This document shows, piece after piece, positions 43,370-56,790 of a stretch of DNA of 64,000 nucleotides; the first letter of the stretch is position 1, and each line of letters starts with the position of its first letter. Under the pieces are notes generated by a model. It was given only the letters and a program-made list of their open reading frames with translations, was not told where the DNA came from and did no database searches. The stretch lies in contig JAANDG010000742.1 of NCBI GenBank assembly GCA_036852015.1, positions 1 through 64,000 on the forward strand. The letters are read 5' to 3'. Made by a program: the position numbers and the translations under genes. This stretch comes from Pelodera strongyloides (taxonomy: Eukaryota > Nematoda > Chromadorea > Rhabditida > Rhabditidae).

Positions 43370-46300
43370 TCAAGCGTACCGGAATATCGTCGCTACGACA
43401 TGCTTTGTGCCAATTCCTTGCATCGCCTCCGAGGTAAAAGTTTCAGAAATATCAAATTCTGGCACTTTCTCAAGCAAACACATGCTGACGACAACCGAGA
43501 TATATGCAGTTAGACCGAAAACATGGGCCTCGTCAAACTGGAAATAGTTTAGTACGTCACCGTTGTACAATAATTTAGAATTCCGCGTTGTACCTTGTGC
43601 AAAGTACAACGAATAGATATCCGAGCGATTACGTGTTCTAGAAACCTTCTTACTGCGTCCTTACTGTACGTTATCACTTATCATTATGGTGTTGTAGTCT
43701 AGCCTAGAAATAGCCTTTTCAAAATATGGTGCCCCCAGTATTCTGACTGTTCCCTCTCAAGCCGATGTTGACTCGAAAGCTCCCAATCAATATTTATGTT
43801 TTAAAGCGAAGTACCAGCCGGTTTTTGAAACACATCGAGTAAACCAACATTCTTATGCAGCTTACGCAAATGAACATAAATTAGAATTAAAAAAAAATCC
43901 AGCTAAATTCGAGTAACCTAGCATAAATACGCAAGAATTCAATTGTCCGCAAGGCGTTTCAAAAAACCGGCCGGTATTTCGCTTGAATAATACTCACGTC
44001 AAACCCGTGTACTGTATAGTGATTGTCCAGCACGTAGCTATTATGCCCTTTCTCGGAGATAAAAGTTGAAAGCGGAGCCCAGAACACCCTGCTTACTTCA
44101 CCGGGATTACATGAAGGGATGAAGTTTACGTCGTCTCTGAAACGGAGCAATTCTTTTTACGGATACAAGATACATTGGCTCAAATGTCACTGTTCAGTTC
44201 GGAAAAATAAAAGTAATAACCTTAAAAGTGCGACACATGGATGGACAAGGACACCAAATCGAGCCCGGAATGGTGGAAGGCATCCAAGAAATACCATTTC
44301 TTCCCGACGAATACCGACTTCCTAAATATATTATTTTGCTGTGGCCTATAGGCTTAAATATATTCTTTTGCTATTATATGGGGGGTCTTGTCAAAAAAAA
44401 TTCAAACAAGGCACATGCACATGGTTCTTGAGCAGGACAAAAGTATAGTTTACATAAAATTTATGTCTTCTAATCCATTTCAGATACTTTTATACTAATG
44501 AGATATTACTAGGATCTGCCACCTACGGCCTACGGAGGTTGTTTACTTCACCTAAACCTAATAATACCTAGCGGCTGTCGTTTGTCATCGTTTATATTTA
44601 TGACAGGTACAGGTCCCGCCCGACAAACGTTGACAAGTACTCCCGCATTTATTGAATATTAAGGCTTTTGGGTCCGGCTAAGGTAAATAAGTGGCCTATT
44701 TTTTTTACAAATGTCAAGTACATAATGTGTGGTAGTGACAATAAATGTAGCTTCTTCTGCACCGCGTATATTGTTCCGTATCGCTTGTTATGCAGTAGTA
44801 TTTGATGTAATGTAGAGTCCTTATAGTTTGTAGTATGTACATATAAATAAAATCAGCAAACAATGTGGCTAACTATTATTCCACTCATTATCAAACAACT
44901 TCGGAGTATGTGGTGTTCTATGTATTAGTATGTCTTGTAAATATTGGTTCTAGGTCCCAACACCACTAATGAGAGGAAATTTGACTAGTTCCGTTGTATG
45001 TGTGTGGTCCATGTAGGGGCCAAATTTAAGTCCCGGGCCATAGCCATAGCATAGAAGACCCACTGGGTGACTCATTTGGGCTTTCGCAACTAACTCTACG
45101 ACCCAACCTACAACTTTTAAAATTTAACTTTGCTGCGACTAATCCACCAAACTATTATATTCTTTTTTTCTGCTTTATGAAAGCTTGTTATGCTTTTTAT
45201 ATCCAGCGAAAAATAATCGGGCCGGACACTGTATCAAATTTGAATTCAAAATTATCTCATAAATGGGCGAATGCGAGTTTCTTAATCCTTTTCCCATGTG
45301 ACACATCGTGAGGAACAATGGCGCGTGTGAGGCGCGCAATCTAATTAAAAAGAACACATTCGATTGGTACTAATCGGATACTAACGGGTAGTAGACCTAG
45401 TCTAGCACAACCTCCAGTCTTGGGTTTTTTTAATAAAAAAAAGGTTGTTCCTGTTAATGTTTCTAACCCTTTAAGATGTACTCGTGACCTCGTTTGATTC
45501 TCTATTGAAGTTAAAATAATAGGTTGGGAGCACGACACCGTTAGTGTTAGTCAGGTTTTCCTCCTTGATATAACTTCAGTTATTCTCCAAAAACATTACC
45601 AAAATATGAACATCATAATACTTGTGTGCCATTATTTATACGCCCAACCACTGAGCAAATACTACCCGTACAAATACTACCAACCTCGAGTGCATATATT
45701 ATATGCAAATGAGTAACATGTGCTTTTCGAGAACATCTGCCCGCTTTTTACGACTATTATCCGACCTTCGAGGCTGTACAGTTGTAATCGCTAATTGCCC
45801 CCGCTCACGCACACGTTATATGCATGGGCAATTAATTTGCATAGAATGGTTGTATGGTGATGATCTGCCTACCCATCTATCGAATCCTTTTATTTTGTAC
45901 CAGTAAGAAAAATAGCCCTCACGGGCTGTTCTCCTGCTGATTTTGATTTCATGTCCTTCTCTAAGTAACGAACGACTATATTGTATGACTCTGAAGTCTG
46001 AAGTATATATTTCCTTCGTAGCCACATCTAACATGAACGATACAGTTTAGTCAACGAGTCAGGTTTATTTCTGTATTTTATATATGCAAAAAAAATAGTC
46101 AAATCTTAAACTTAAAAGTGGATCGTGAAGAATTATTTACAGTAGTTGATTACCTTTGACACGTGGAGCTTTGCGTGTGGTCAAGTGTGTGGACTTACAT
46201 AAGCTCACACGCATGTGTCACAACCATGTGTGCCCATACGTAAACGAAAGTGCTCTCATAGCCGCACATATCTGCTACCTCCCACCTCCCACCATCTTAA

Positions 46301-46766
46301 TAATATGGGCCATTAAACTGCTCGTTAGTGGTACATCATCTGGTGTCAGCGATATAATGTCTGATACTCTCTATCTCGCGCACTATTTTCATCACTGTAT
46401 AGCACACTTAACCCGATTCTTTTATTATAACACCCTTCAACTCTACTGAGGGCTGTGGAGGATACTAATTGGGTGGTGAGGTCACCGAAATCAGAATAAG
46501 TCACGCCCACCACAGACATCTTGTTTGGCTTATCGATCGAATGCACTATCGATTTTTTTATTGCTAAACTATTGATTTTCACTGAGTTACAATATTGATC
46601 ATGATACTTACCCACGACGCAGTATTTGCCAACATATTTTTCACTTTTATTTCAATGGTCAGAACTGTTTTCTAATGGTTTCTACGGATACATCCAGTCG
46701 CAGTCCAGCTATTTCAAGTGCTATGTTTTCCAAACGTCTTCCAACATGATTATTCACTGAATACTA

Positions 46767-46848
<82 letters not shown>

Positions 46849-48476
46849 CTACAAGGTGTCTCTCTCTCTGCCACACTGTATTTGCACTTCTGCTCAGCGC
46901 GTAGAAGGAGCTCGGACAGTTTAAACGGACACACTTCGACATTATTGTGCGACTCAAAGAAACTATTCCATAAATAGGTGCTGTGCTATCCTTTTTATCT
47001 AATTCTTTATTGTTTTAATAAGTGTCTTTCCGATTTTAAACTGACTTTTAGTGCTAGGAAACGGCAGGAATTATGTAGCAAAAATGACTACTCTAAAAGT
47101 TGGATATTTGAGAGACGCTCTTGATAATAGTCTTATTTTGCATCCTGAGTGCAAAATAATAAACGCCTTTAATTACCCCCTTCAATGCTTAAGTAAAACA
47201 CAATTGCTGCACTTCATGCTAATGGCTGCTCGGGCTCGGAGCTTTTAATAGCAAATGTTTTATTCGAGATTTTATGGCTAATAGGAAAGCACAGCTGTCC
47301 GTCGCATGCATTATTTTGTATGACAGTTGAGGCGGAGAAAGACGCCTCAGTTTTATTTAAAAGAAACGAGGTTTGAAGAAGCAAGAATGCTGACCAGAGC
47401 TGAGCGTAATGGGTCAGACCCATGATAAATTTTTCTGTTTTCGGTACTTTTTATTTCCTTTAAAGCTGTATAACAGCCGGTTTTTGAACTCTTTTGAAAG
47501 TGAACGCTGTATTCGCATGTAGTGTATGCAAAGGAACATAATTAAAAGAAAAAACCGTCGCGCAGTTTGCGTACACTACATGACATGAGAATTCAGCAAC
47601 CAGCGTATGTTTGTAAAACTGGATGCCATGCCGCTTTGAAGCTTCAATTGTCTGTTACTTGATTCAATAATGTTTTCAATACAAGGGTATTCATGTTCAA
47701 TGTACGCAGCTTGCTTATGAAATGTTTTGCATATTGAGACCCGTAGCATATTTTATGTGTAGCCGACGAGTTCCAGATGTCCAATTTCTTACTGCCTTTA
47801 GGCTGGGCCCAGGAGAGATTCATAACTTTTTTTAAGTTTACTTTTAATTTGAAGTTTAAGTTTAATTTAATATTTTAAATGAGCCAACCTCCTCTGCTTC
47901 TCTCCGTGCGGTTTCTTGTAAATTACCGTCAATTTCCTCAAACATCCCGCCCGGAAAGCATACCTAAATTAAAATATCTTTTAGAAGTTAATCGTAAATC
48001 GTAAAACAAGTATATCTCATACAAAAAATTATTAATTATACTGTCGCATAAAAAATAGTTAGGGCCCCTTTGTCAATATGTTTGAAAAATCCGAATTACC
48101 CATAAAACCAAGGTTCGTGATTTAGATTTCAAAGGCTGTATTGCATTAAAAATTCTTACCTCACCGGGATGTTTTCTTAGATTGACTGATCTAACCGTAA
48201 GCAAAACTTCATAATTTGGTTTTGTCCCCCGCAGCAGAACTAGAACACCAGCATCTAAAACTTTTAATCGATTTTGTTTTATTTAAAAAAATATATAAAT
48301 AAAACTGTCAATAATCAACTATTTTTTTTTCGATTTTTGTTTATAAAAAAAACTGCTAATAATGAACTAAACTTTTTATGAATGAATTTTAAATACCCAC
48401 CCTTTTCCTCAAGCGGCAGTCTCAATTCTTGTGATGGTTCGAGCGTGCGTTTAATATGTTCAATATCATCATCCAT
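43370..48476 (-). CDS. NUDT7/NDX-8-type Nudix hydrolase (CoA diphosphatase), 6 exons, 217 aa
   Basis: This subfamily cleaves CoA and acyl-CoA to 3',5'-ADP and phosphopantetheine-type products, usually in peroxisomes, using Mg or Mn. Exons (minus): 48476-48401, 48254-48160, 47963-47889, 44321-44221, 44136-43998, 43537-43370; phases all join. The N-terminus leads into VLVLLRGTKPNYEVLLTVRS and LRKHPGEVCFPGG, the hallmark of the CoA-diphosphatase type. The Nudix box runs GGMFEEIDGNLQETA then RREAEEEVGI and is split exactly between exons 3 and 4 (donor GTTGGC at 47888, 3.6 kb intron). Further family segments are FLGCLPPFRARFG, PSCNPGEVSRVFWAPL and FGLTAYIS. The protein ends FRYA, so no SKL-like peroxisomal signal is visible; location is therefore open. 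Closest known type is C. elegans ndx-8; orthology is inferred. Confidence 0.9.
43801..43987. mobile_element. TTAAAGCG-family MITE in the last Nudix intron
   Basis: TTAAAGCGAAGTACCAGCCG and CCGGCCGGTATTTCGCTTGAA. It ends 10 bp from the exon at 43998. Confidence 0.8.
46770..46846 (+). repeat. Microsatellite (AT)n
   Basis: About 77 bp of AT dinucleotides inside the long Nudix intron (44322-47888). Confidence 0.95.
47460..47640. mobile_element. Divergent TTAAAGCG-type MITE
   Basis: TTAAAGCTGTATAACAGCCGG at the left and a decayed GCCATGCCGCTTTGAA at the right, with arms that still pair. Nudix intron. Confidence 0.6.
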
Positions 48477-51158
48477 TTGTGTAACCAGCTTTTATATGTT
48501 ATACTTTGATGGACTTTAATATTTTTCTTGGCTCAGACCACCTAACTGAAATACGAATTGGCTCATATAAGGATGAAACAAGAAGTAAATAAAAAAATAA
48601 CAAGTAAAATATGGACGGAAGAAGTTAAGTAAATTAATAATAGTTCTCGTGTACTGCTACTGGCAATGCTTGCCCAAGATGTCTTTCAGATTTGTGAGCT
48701 ACATATATCGAATAAAATAGGCCCATGGTCATACATGGACACATGGTTGTTGTTGGAGAAAAGACTGACATGGAGACGTTGTTTTGCCGTAAAAGTACAT
48801 GCAATAAAGCGGAACTGAAAATTCCGAATACTAGTTTTTTTTTTTGGATATCGATAAAAAATAGACCAAATCTTATTATAAAGGAGAAGAGTTTACTTTT
48901 TTTGTTTTAGTGAACGGAAAGGAATTCTACGTTTCAGGCGTTTGGTATAAGTAGTCCTTTTTTCGCAACTCTTCAAAATAAGCGCAATTGCTTTTTATTA
49001 CATAAACTTGGAAGATATGTTTCAGACGTTTCATATAAATGTGCGGTATGATCATTTTATTAGGATCGTCAGAGTAGTCGCCTTAGCCGGCGATAGCCGT
49101 CTGGTCTTATATATGAAAAAAGGGTAAATTCCGAGTAAATTACAAAAATACAGGCTCTTCTCAATTATTTTATATGTTAAATAGTTCTTGTATATTTTTT
49201 GAAATAATATTAGAAAAAATATCCATGTATAGTACATTTTTAATCGGCTCTATTATAAAAAAGAATTAAAATAAAAAAAAGTCCCAGTGTTAGGTGAAAC
49301 TTGTCATGTAAATAAATATAAATAAAATAAAAACAATTTTCATTCCCAGTCAGCGCAAAAAAATAAGCCAATAAGCGAATTAAAGTTGGGGAAAATCTCT
49401 TTATTGCGCTCAAACTAGACTACGAACTACGCGAAAGAAATAGATCGAAATAGAAATAGGCTGCCGCCGCACAAAGACAAATATAACGCTTGTCGGAATT
49501 CTTATCTTTTAAACAAGGATATAGAAATATTGATATTGACAGTCACATGTATGGAAGATACAATCATGTTTATTAGGTATGGAAGATACAATCATGTTTA
49601 TTAGTTTATTCAAAAAATATTTCGCAGACAATTAAAGTAAAACATAAATTCTAAATTGTACTACTGTAAGTGTAATCATTATAACTAAATTATATTAGTT
49701 ACAGTATGAGGAAAAAAGCATTAGCAACTCTTACTGCATATATAATGATGAATGGACATCCTTTCAATGTATAGACCAATATTTGTTGAAATACTTATTT
49801 TTCAGTATCTTACAATAAACCATATTTTAGCATACATATATTATAAATAAATATCGACAGATGATTCCCTCGAACGCTATCTGCACAACAAATCTCGCGC
49901 AGCCATTTCTCTCAGTCAGCATTGTGTTTGCGTTAGATTTGGTTAGATACCCTCCCCAAACGAGCCTTACCACCCATTTTCCACCGTAATAAATCCCCAC
50001 CATTTCTTCCCCACCCTCGCTTGCTCCGAGGCCCGAGACTACAATCTCATGTTTAAAGCTGTACTGCGCGTGCTTAGTATGCAAATTATGCCACCGCGTG
50101 TCATACTACTTTAAAGCTTTGTCATATCGCCATGAAGCGGTTGTCAGTTATTCTGTTTTCAGTAGAGAAGTTTGCTAGAGAGACTTCACAGTTTACATAA
50201 CAAAATTCACATATTGTTTCTATTAGATACGCTCTAACAGCCGGCTCAGTTCGCAATGCATATCGTCTTTTTCACTCTTGAAGAAACATACACATCTGCA
50301 CTCTCTTTTTCTCGATTTTCACTCTTTTTATATCTTCTCGTCTCTATCTTTTTTTGCTTTCTCTCTCTCTCTCTCTCTCTCTGCATAGCTCTATCTCTTG
50401 ATTTGCCCTTCTCGCTGTTCCCTCTATATATCCCCCTTTCTCTCCTTCTCAAACTCTCTTTCTGTAAATCTTGCTCCACTAAAATTGCATCCAGATACGA
50501 TACGCCTATCCATATCATTCATCACCGAATGATATGATTAAACAATATCAGTCATAGTCACATATACATATATCGTGAACCAATTACTAAATTGATTGAT
50601 GCTGACATGATATTGATTATCTGAGTTCTTTTAAAAGATCCTCATAATTCAACTATACTTATGTACCATAGTGAGACGAGGTTAATATTATGGTGTGATT
50701 TTGCTGGGAGCTGTATGCTCGCAATAGCTGCACTAAACCAAGACTAACATTGCAACAACTTATAGAAAAATTTATCTTGGTAAAAAAGTCCAAACTCTCT
50801 TTTATAGTAGAAACCCTACAACCTGTACAAAGCACAATAAATCAGTAAGATGTCGTAAGCGCGCAGCTTTTTCCACATGTTCTAGCTAGTTTTCCTCCAC
50901 TTTTTTGAGTTTCTTCTCGGATCGTTTAACATCAAACAGCTTACTATCTCATAATTTTACACATATTTTTAAGCTCAACATAGGAATAGAAACCACAAGG
51001 GCTAGGTGAGGCCAAATTTTTTTCCTTTATTGCTCGTTGAGTAAACAACACGACAGATAATAAAATGAATATTAAACATTTGGCTCTTTAGATTTGGTTC
51101 ATTTTGTGTAATTTTTAATTTTGGCAGCTGTTCATCATACTATGTCCATTTTTGGATC

Positions 51159-51193
<35 letters not shown>

Positions 51194-52621
51194 CTCTCTA
51201 ACTGAATTCCCAGCATGTTTTATACTTTCCTCTCGACTGTATTTGTTACATTTATAATTTATGAAAAAGCGCATTCAATTCATGTTAAATGTGCTAGAAA
51301 AGTGGAAATCTTTTGGAGCAGAAAATGTGCCGTCTACACGCGTAATTTATTCATTACATGCAGGCGCGGTTGGCATTGTTTTTGCTTGTTTTTTTTGTTC
51401 GATGCACTACAAGAATTATTTATAGATATAATACCTTGGGTTTTAAGCTCATTGTTAGATTTTTAGCTCCTTTCAATTCTATACTTATTCTATGATTGTC
51501 TTTTCGCAACTGACCTAAACAAAACAAGTTGTTATGAGTTATGATATTGACACACATCAATGTCTCAAGGAAAATCCAAATGTTTCAAGAAATGCTCAAG
51601 TAATTTGTCGATAAGTTAATTGGGTTGTTAATACATAGTTCTTCTCGTCCAATTAATTCGAGTAAACAATTCTGAACAGCGCACCATTCGCAAACTCTCA
51701 CCAGATAGCATAACCTTGCTTACAATTTCTATGGTAAAACACACCGTATATTCTATAGGTATAGTTAACGGTTGAACTTACTGAGATATACATGGCAAAC
51801 AACCAGACATTCAAGAAGTAGAGTTACAGACATCAGACGTAGTGTGGTTGTTTTTTTATTGAGCCTGCGAGCAGCAAACGAGCCGTCTGCGGGCGGTTAC
51901 GTAGCGAGTACCGGGCTGACACCCCCCGTGAAATAACGACTGTTCGAGATGGGTTTTGAGATAGGCGAGCGCTAGCAATGCAGACACAACGTAGAGGAAA
52001 ACACAAACTCAATATTCGATTTCCATAATGAGACCTCAGGTTGTCAAATTCCAAGAAATATTCATGCATTTACATTAAGCTCTATTCTCTACAATGCTAA
52101 ACTTTGACTGCGCGCCGCGGAAGTGTGGCGAGAGCGCGGCGAAGGTTTTAGAGGGTCGCCACAGTCGAATGGCGAACTCTCTTCCGCGCGCTGCTTTCGC
52201 CAGGTCCTCGCCCAGACTTCGCCGCGGTTTCGCCCAGTCTTCGCCAGAATAAAAAAATCGGGCGTGAAATATGCATACCGGGGTACAGCTAGCCTTCATA
52301 ATAAATGCTCAATAATACAACAATTAATACACAAAATATCACACAGACATAGAACATGCAATATAATAAATGTTTACTTCAGTTCATGACCAAAACAAGC
52401 ACACATTGAAAAGAACACCGGCGTCTAGTACAAAAGAAAAAAGTAGCTCATTACGACGGATAAAGATAAAAGATAAATGAAGAATAATCATGTAAAACGT
52501 AAAATAACTTACATGCACTTTGATTCAATATCAAAAGTTAGTACATACACCGAAGACATCAAGAAAAAACTCTCTAACTAAATTTTCAAGCTATCAGATA
52601 GAATACGAAAAGGAAAAGCTA

Positions 52622-53016
52622 TTAAAGCGAAATACCACCCGGTTTGGGGTTTTTCCACCAAAAATAGTTTGAAAAAAGTTATAAACGAAAATAAACATAA
52701 AAACACAAACAAATAAGTGCATCTTGCATAAAAATGTTCTCAAACAACCATTTTTTGCGATTTTGTATGGGAAAATTCGCTTCCGGCGATTTGCCGATTT
52801 TAATACTAGCACGGCCCCGGAAAAATCGAGGGATGGCCTTTTCAAATGATCACACACTCCGAAGCATCCAAATGACGAAATGTTGACAAAATATTTTGAA
52901 TTTCCAACTAGTAAAAGTCCAAAAATGCACTTTTTGAAAACGGCGGTAAACGCACGGTTGTTTACTCCTCCTCTTTTCGTATTTTTTTGTTGAGACCGAC
53001 CGCTAATTCGCTTTAA
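52622..53016. mobile_element. Long TTAAAGCG MITE, copy 1
   Basis: Ends TTAAAGCGAAATACCACCCGG and CGACCGCTAATTCGCTTTAA, 395 bp. Same element as 53201-53583 but in the opposite orientation. Only the outermost ends are mutually inverted; the interior is unique to this family. Confidence 0.85.
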
Positions 53017-53200
53017 AGAAAATGGAGACTAATGGAGTGATGATATAAGCCAACTAATACCCTACTTTTCATTCATGGCCTCATTTTCGAAAAAATTATT
53101 CAAATAGTGGGCTCCTCAATTAACAATAGGGAGGAAAGGAACTACAGCTATTACAAGAGAAATGCATGTAGTGGCAGGCTGGCATAAATAAATCGACTAG

Positions 53201-53583
53201 TTAAAGCGAATTAGCGGTCGGTCTCAACAAAAAAATACAAAAAGAGGAGGAGTAAACAACCGTGCGTTGACCACCGTTTTCAAACCACCGTTTTACTAGC
53301 CGAATTCAAAATATTTTGTCAACATTTCGTCATTTGGATGCTGCGGTATGCGTGATCATTTGAAAAGGCCATCCCTCGATTTTTCCAGGGCCGTGCTAGT
53401 ATTAAAATCGGCAAATCGCCTGAAGCGAATTTTCCCATACAAAATCGCAAAATACGGTTGTTTGAGAACATTTTTGTGCAAGATGCCCTTATTTGTTTGT
53501 GTTTTTATGTTTATTTTCGTTTATAACTTTTTTCAAACTATTTTTGGTGAAAAAACCCCAAACCGGGTGGTATTTCGCTTTAA
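53201..53583. mobile_element. Long TTAAAGCG MITE, copy 2 (inverted)
   Basis: Reverse complement of 52622-53016, 185 bp away, with a few substitutions and a small deletion near CACCGTTTTC. The pair could form a long hairpin. Confidence 0.85.
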
Positions 53584-54176
53584 TAAATGTCAACTAGGAT
53601 CCGCAAGGTAAAAAATACTACTATTTTAGTTCCAGTTTACTTACACTGTATGTTTGTTTTTCCCTACGTTCTTGTGCGACAATTATTAAATAATACAAGT
53701 ATATATGTAGACAGTGAATGAACCTAGTGAAAAATCGAGAAGTGCTCTCACTTTCGTCAGACATGCCATCCTAATTCCTAATTGTGAGCCAATGTTTCTC
53801 GTGCTTTGTAGTCCTAAGTCCGATTGTCCGCATTGGGAAGCGGAAGGCGCCTGGAAAATCTCGATTGATTATAGATAAACTGATACGGCTATCGATAATC
53901 TATTAAGCAACAACTAATAACGGGAATCCACTACCCAACGACCATAGCAACACATTTAGAGTGTAGAGATTTCTTTTAATACTTACAATATGAACCAGAC
54001 AGCTATTTAGATTCTTTAGTTAACAGGCCGAAATATGCAGTACCGAAACCGAAACCATTTAGTGCACACACAGAAAAGAAGCATACTTCGCATAATAATT
54101 CATAATAAGTGTAAGTGGACAAAAATCTAACCTGTTATATTCTCGTGACGTAGTTGTGACAGCACTCTCCGACGTG

Positions 54177-55035
54177 CTATAGTTCACCGATGTTCATCAC
54201 GATGTAGCCCACTGAAGTTAATTATTATTAACAATAATAATAATTTATTACATCACAAAGATGCCAAATTAAGACAAGACATAAACTTAAAACACTCAAC
54301 TACCCGTCGTCCAGGTCCAGTAACAAATCGCATCTTTGTATCACTTCTTATTATCGATACCTTGCAGCCGTCAACAAAGAAGCACACTAATAAAAAAACG
54401 GATATTTACCTGAACTGCATATCGTCATATGAGGTAAAGGAGAAATCGAAGTCTCATATTCAAACGAATCGTCAGAGTCCAGGAATAGGTCTAAATTAAA
54501 ATAAATAATTGGATAAACTCCACAAACCACCAACCCAGCTCTCCTTCCACACGAATCACGAAACAGTTCCACACTTCAAATGCTATCACTAAGGTTCCCC
54601 CAAGCGAGCCTAGCGTAAGAACCTTAAATAAACGTAGTAAGCCATATTTTTTAAAGAAAACGTAATAACAGACAGAAGGACACATTCATACAGTCTTAGT
54701 TTAGAATGCTAGTTTCACCACCAGTTTGAATGCTATCGGGCTCTTCAATTTCTTGTATACGGGACACGGTAGAAAAGAATGAGATTGCAATAATAATTGA
54801 ATAAATAAAACATACAAACGAGAGAAATAAATCAGTACATCAGTACATGTCCTCCATACAATGCGTAAGCGATGGTTGGTCACACTGAAACAAAATAAAT
54901 GGCTTAATAAAGTACGGAGGCTGTCACAATATATAAAAAAGGAACAACATAATTCGGAAGTAAATTACAAGACCAACCACAAAAAATCATCCTGTTTGAC
55001 CCAACATCAGGCCAGCGGACCGTCGGCTCACACAT
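54177..55035 (-). CDS. Tentative small gene, four exons, about 71 aa
   Basis: Exons (minus): 55035-54974, 54884-54847, 54490-54410, 54211-54177. Exon 3 has good sites (AATTTAG acceptor, GTAAAT donor) and exon 4 has TTCAG and ends in frame (GYIVMNIGEL). Exon 1 begins with an ATG two bases after TTTTCAG, as for a trans-spliced start. Donors of exons 1 and 2 (GTCTTG, GTACTG) are weak. An alternative reading of exon 2, in phase with exon 3 but not with the proposed exon 1, gives CDQPSLTH. The product has an acidic Ser-rich middle (LDSDDSFEYETSISPL) and no known domain. I trust exons 3 and 4 most; the 5' part could be wrong. Confidence 0.35.
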
Positions 55036-55469
55036 AACTGAAAAGGTTACTTCAAATGAATATCATGATAAAAAAAGCTCAAACAAACAAAACAAAAATA
55101 GAACGAAATCGAAAGAAAGCGAATTCAGAGAACGAGCGGGGCAATTTTTTTCCTAGCTAAAAAAAGCAACGTGCATGCGAAATAGATTAGCTTAATTACG
55201 GTAAATACGGCGTTTTATAAACAGTAATGTAATGAATACTAATAAACTAAAATTGTTGTTCTCCTCAACAACTGAAAAAAGTACTAATTAAATATTTGAC
55301 TGTCTTCCCACCACATGATAGGCGATCGAAATAAGTTTATAAGTTTTAATTAAACATACATAAAAGAAAAAACATGCCAACATTTAAATATAACAAGATG
55401 ACCGCGATGGATATGACCGCGCAAGATTTTGCACAAGTTCAAATTCGCTGCGTACCACTTGACTGAATA

Positions 55470-55660
55470 ACAAATATATTAACGTGCAATCCCTGGCGAC
55501 AATCTGGCGAAGATAGGGCGAAGACGCCGCGACCCGTTTTCTCATAATCGGGCAGCTTTCCGGTCGATTTTCCCCTTTTCGCCCGGTCTTCGCCCGGATG
55601 TCGCCAGGTTATCGCGGCGCGGCACTTCCGCGCCAGGGTTTCGCCGCGAACTACCCACAT
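55470..55660. repeat. GC-rich GGCGAA/TCGCC block
   Basis: Similar in composition and motif (GGCGAAG, CGCCCGG) to 52095-52250; class unknown. Confidence 0.45.
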
Positions 55661-56061
55661 TTCATCAGTGTAGTCCTTTATACTCTACGTCTCTAATTAA
55701 TCCCTACACATCGAATAAAACTGCTTCTTTATGTTTACTGTACTTTTCTAAAATAATTATTTTTTGTTCGCACCATTCTCAAAACTTTGTGTTTTACCCA
55801 TTTGCCGTGAATTTACCCCCATAAGTTACCCCATAAACTTGTCAATTTCCGGTTTTTACGCTCACAAATGATCTTTCTTTTCTCGCGCACCAACATTAGC
55901 CAATTCGCTGGGAAAATTGATTTGGGAAGACTTGGAATCCTTGAATTTCCTTGTGTTACATAATATCCTAAAGAAGACTGACAATGAAATTTTTTTTATC
56001 TGGAACGCGTTATGAAAACTATGCTGAGGAGCCCAGGACGTCTGAGAAACCAGACAGAAAC

Positions 56062-56247
56062 TTAAAGCGAAATACCAGCCGCTTTTTGAAACGCTTTGCT
56101 TTGTGGATACTGACTTCTTTCGTATTTATTCTAATTTGCTTGAATTTAGCTAGATTTTTTACTCTAAGTTATGTTTATTCGCATAAGCTGCATAAGAATG
56201 CTGGTCTACTCGGCGTGTTTCAAAAACCGGCCGGTGCTTCGCTCTAA
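56062..56247. mobile_element. TTAAAGCGAAAT-family MITE
   Basis: TTAAAGCGAAATACCAGCCG and AACCGGCCGGTGCTTCGCTCTAA. Confidence 0.8.
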
Positions 56248-56693
56248 ATTTTCGATAAAGGAAGAACCTCATTTCAGTACTAACTTTTTATTTCGGTAAT
56301 AACAAGAACAAGGCGCATTTCTGGGCCATCCATTTTTTTTCCTTTTACTCTTCCATATTATTCTGGATCATCCTCCACCTTCTTTCCTTAATTTTCCTCC
56401 TTGTTTATCGAGATCATTCTCTCTATTTTCCTTCTTTCCTTTCTTTTCATCCTCCTGCTTTCCAAACCAGATGATTGTCATTTGTTGGTGTATATATGTC
56501 CAGTCCCGTAATTGACATGCTGTCCCATGGGGGACATTGTACACGATGGATAGATGCCTCCCTCCTTTCCTATAAATTCATGTATATATGAAAAGATATA
56601 CATTTGCCGGATACGGAAGCGAACGCACCGGGTACTATTCATTTGTGGCATGTAATTATTATTTTTGTAATTTGTTTTGTTTAAACACCAGCC

Positions 56694-56790
56694 AAAAAAA
56701 TCGAGCTAAATTCGAGCAACTTAGCATGAATACGCAACAATTCAGTTGTCCACGATATCCATGATGCGTTTCAGAAACCGGCCGGTATTT
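56694..56790. mobile_element. Right-half fragment of a TTAAAGCGAAAT MITE
   Basis: AAAAAATCGAGCTAAATTCG through CCGGCCGGTATTTA; the left half is absent. Confidence 0.65.

Larger units (their letters stand above)
48480..54176. other. Intergenic region with repeats
   Basis: No exon is supported. CT microsatellites lie at about 50357-50384 and 51167-51190. A GC-rich block with TCGCC/GGCGA lies at 52095-52250. Two long MITEs are listed separately. Confidence 0.5.

Noticed and set aside
50246..50537. Arg/Glu-rich and Leu/Ser-rich ORFs on the two strands
   Set aside because: Shadows of a CT/GA microsatellite.
52594..53611. Matching 87-codon ORFs in the two long MITE copies, which could suggest a conserved protein
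   Set aside because: The differences noted between the two copies in their shared portion are all amino-acid changing (C/R, G/R, R/L, N/Y, H/P, G/E), so there is no sign of purifying selection; the ORF is chance within a repeat.
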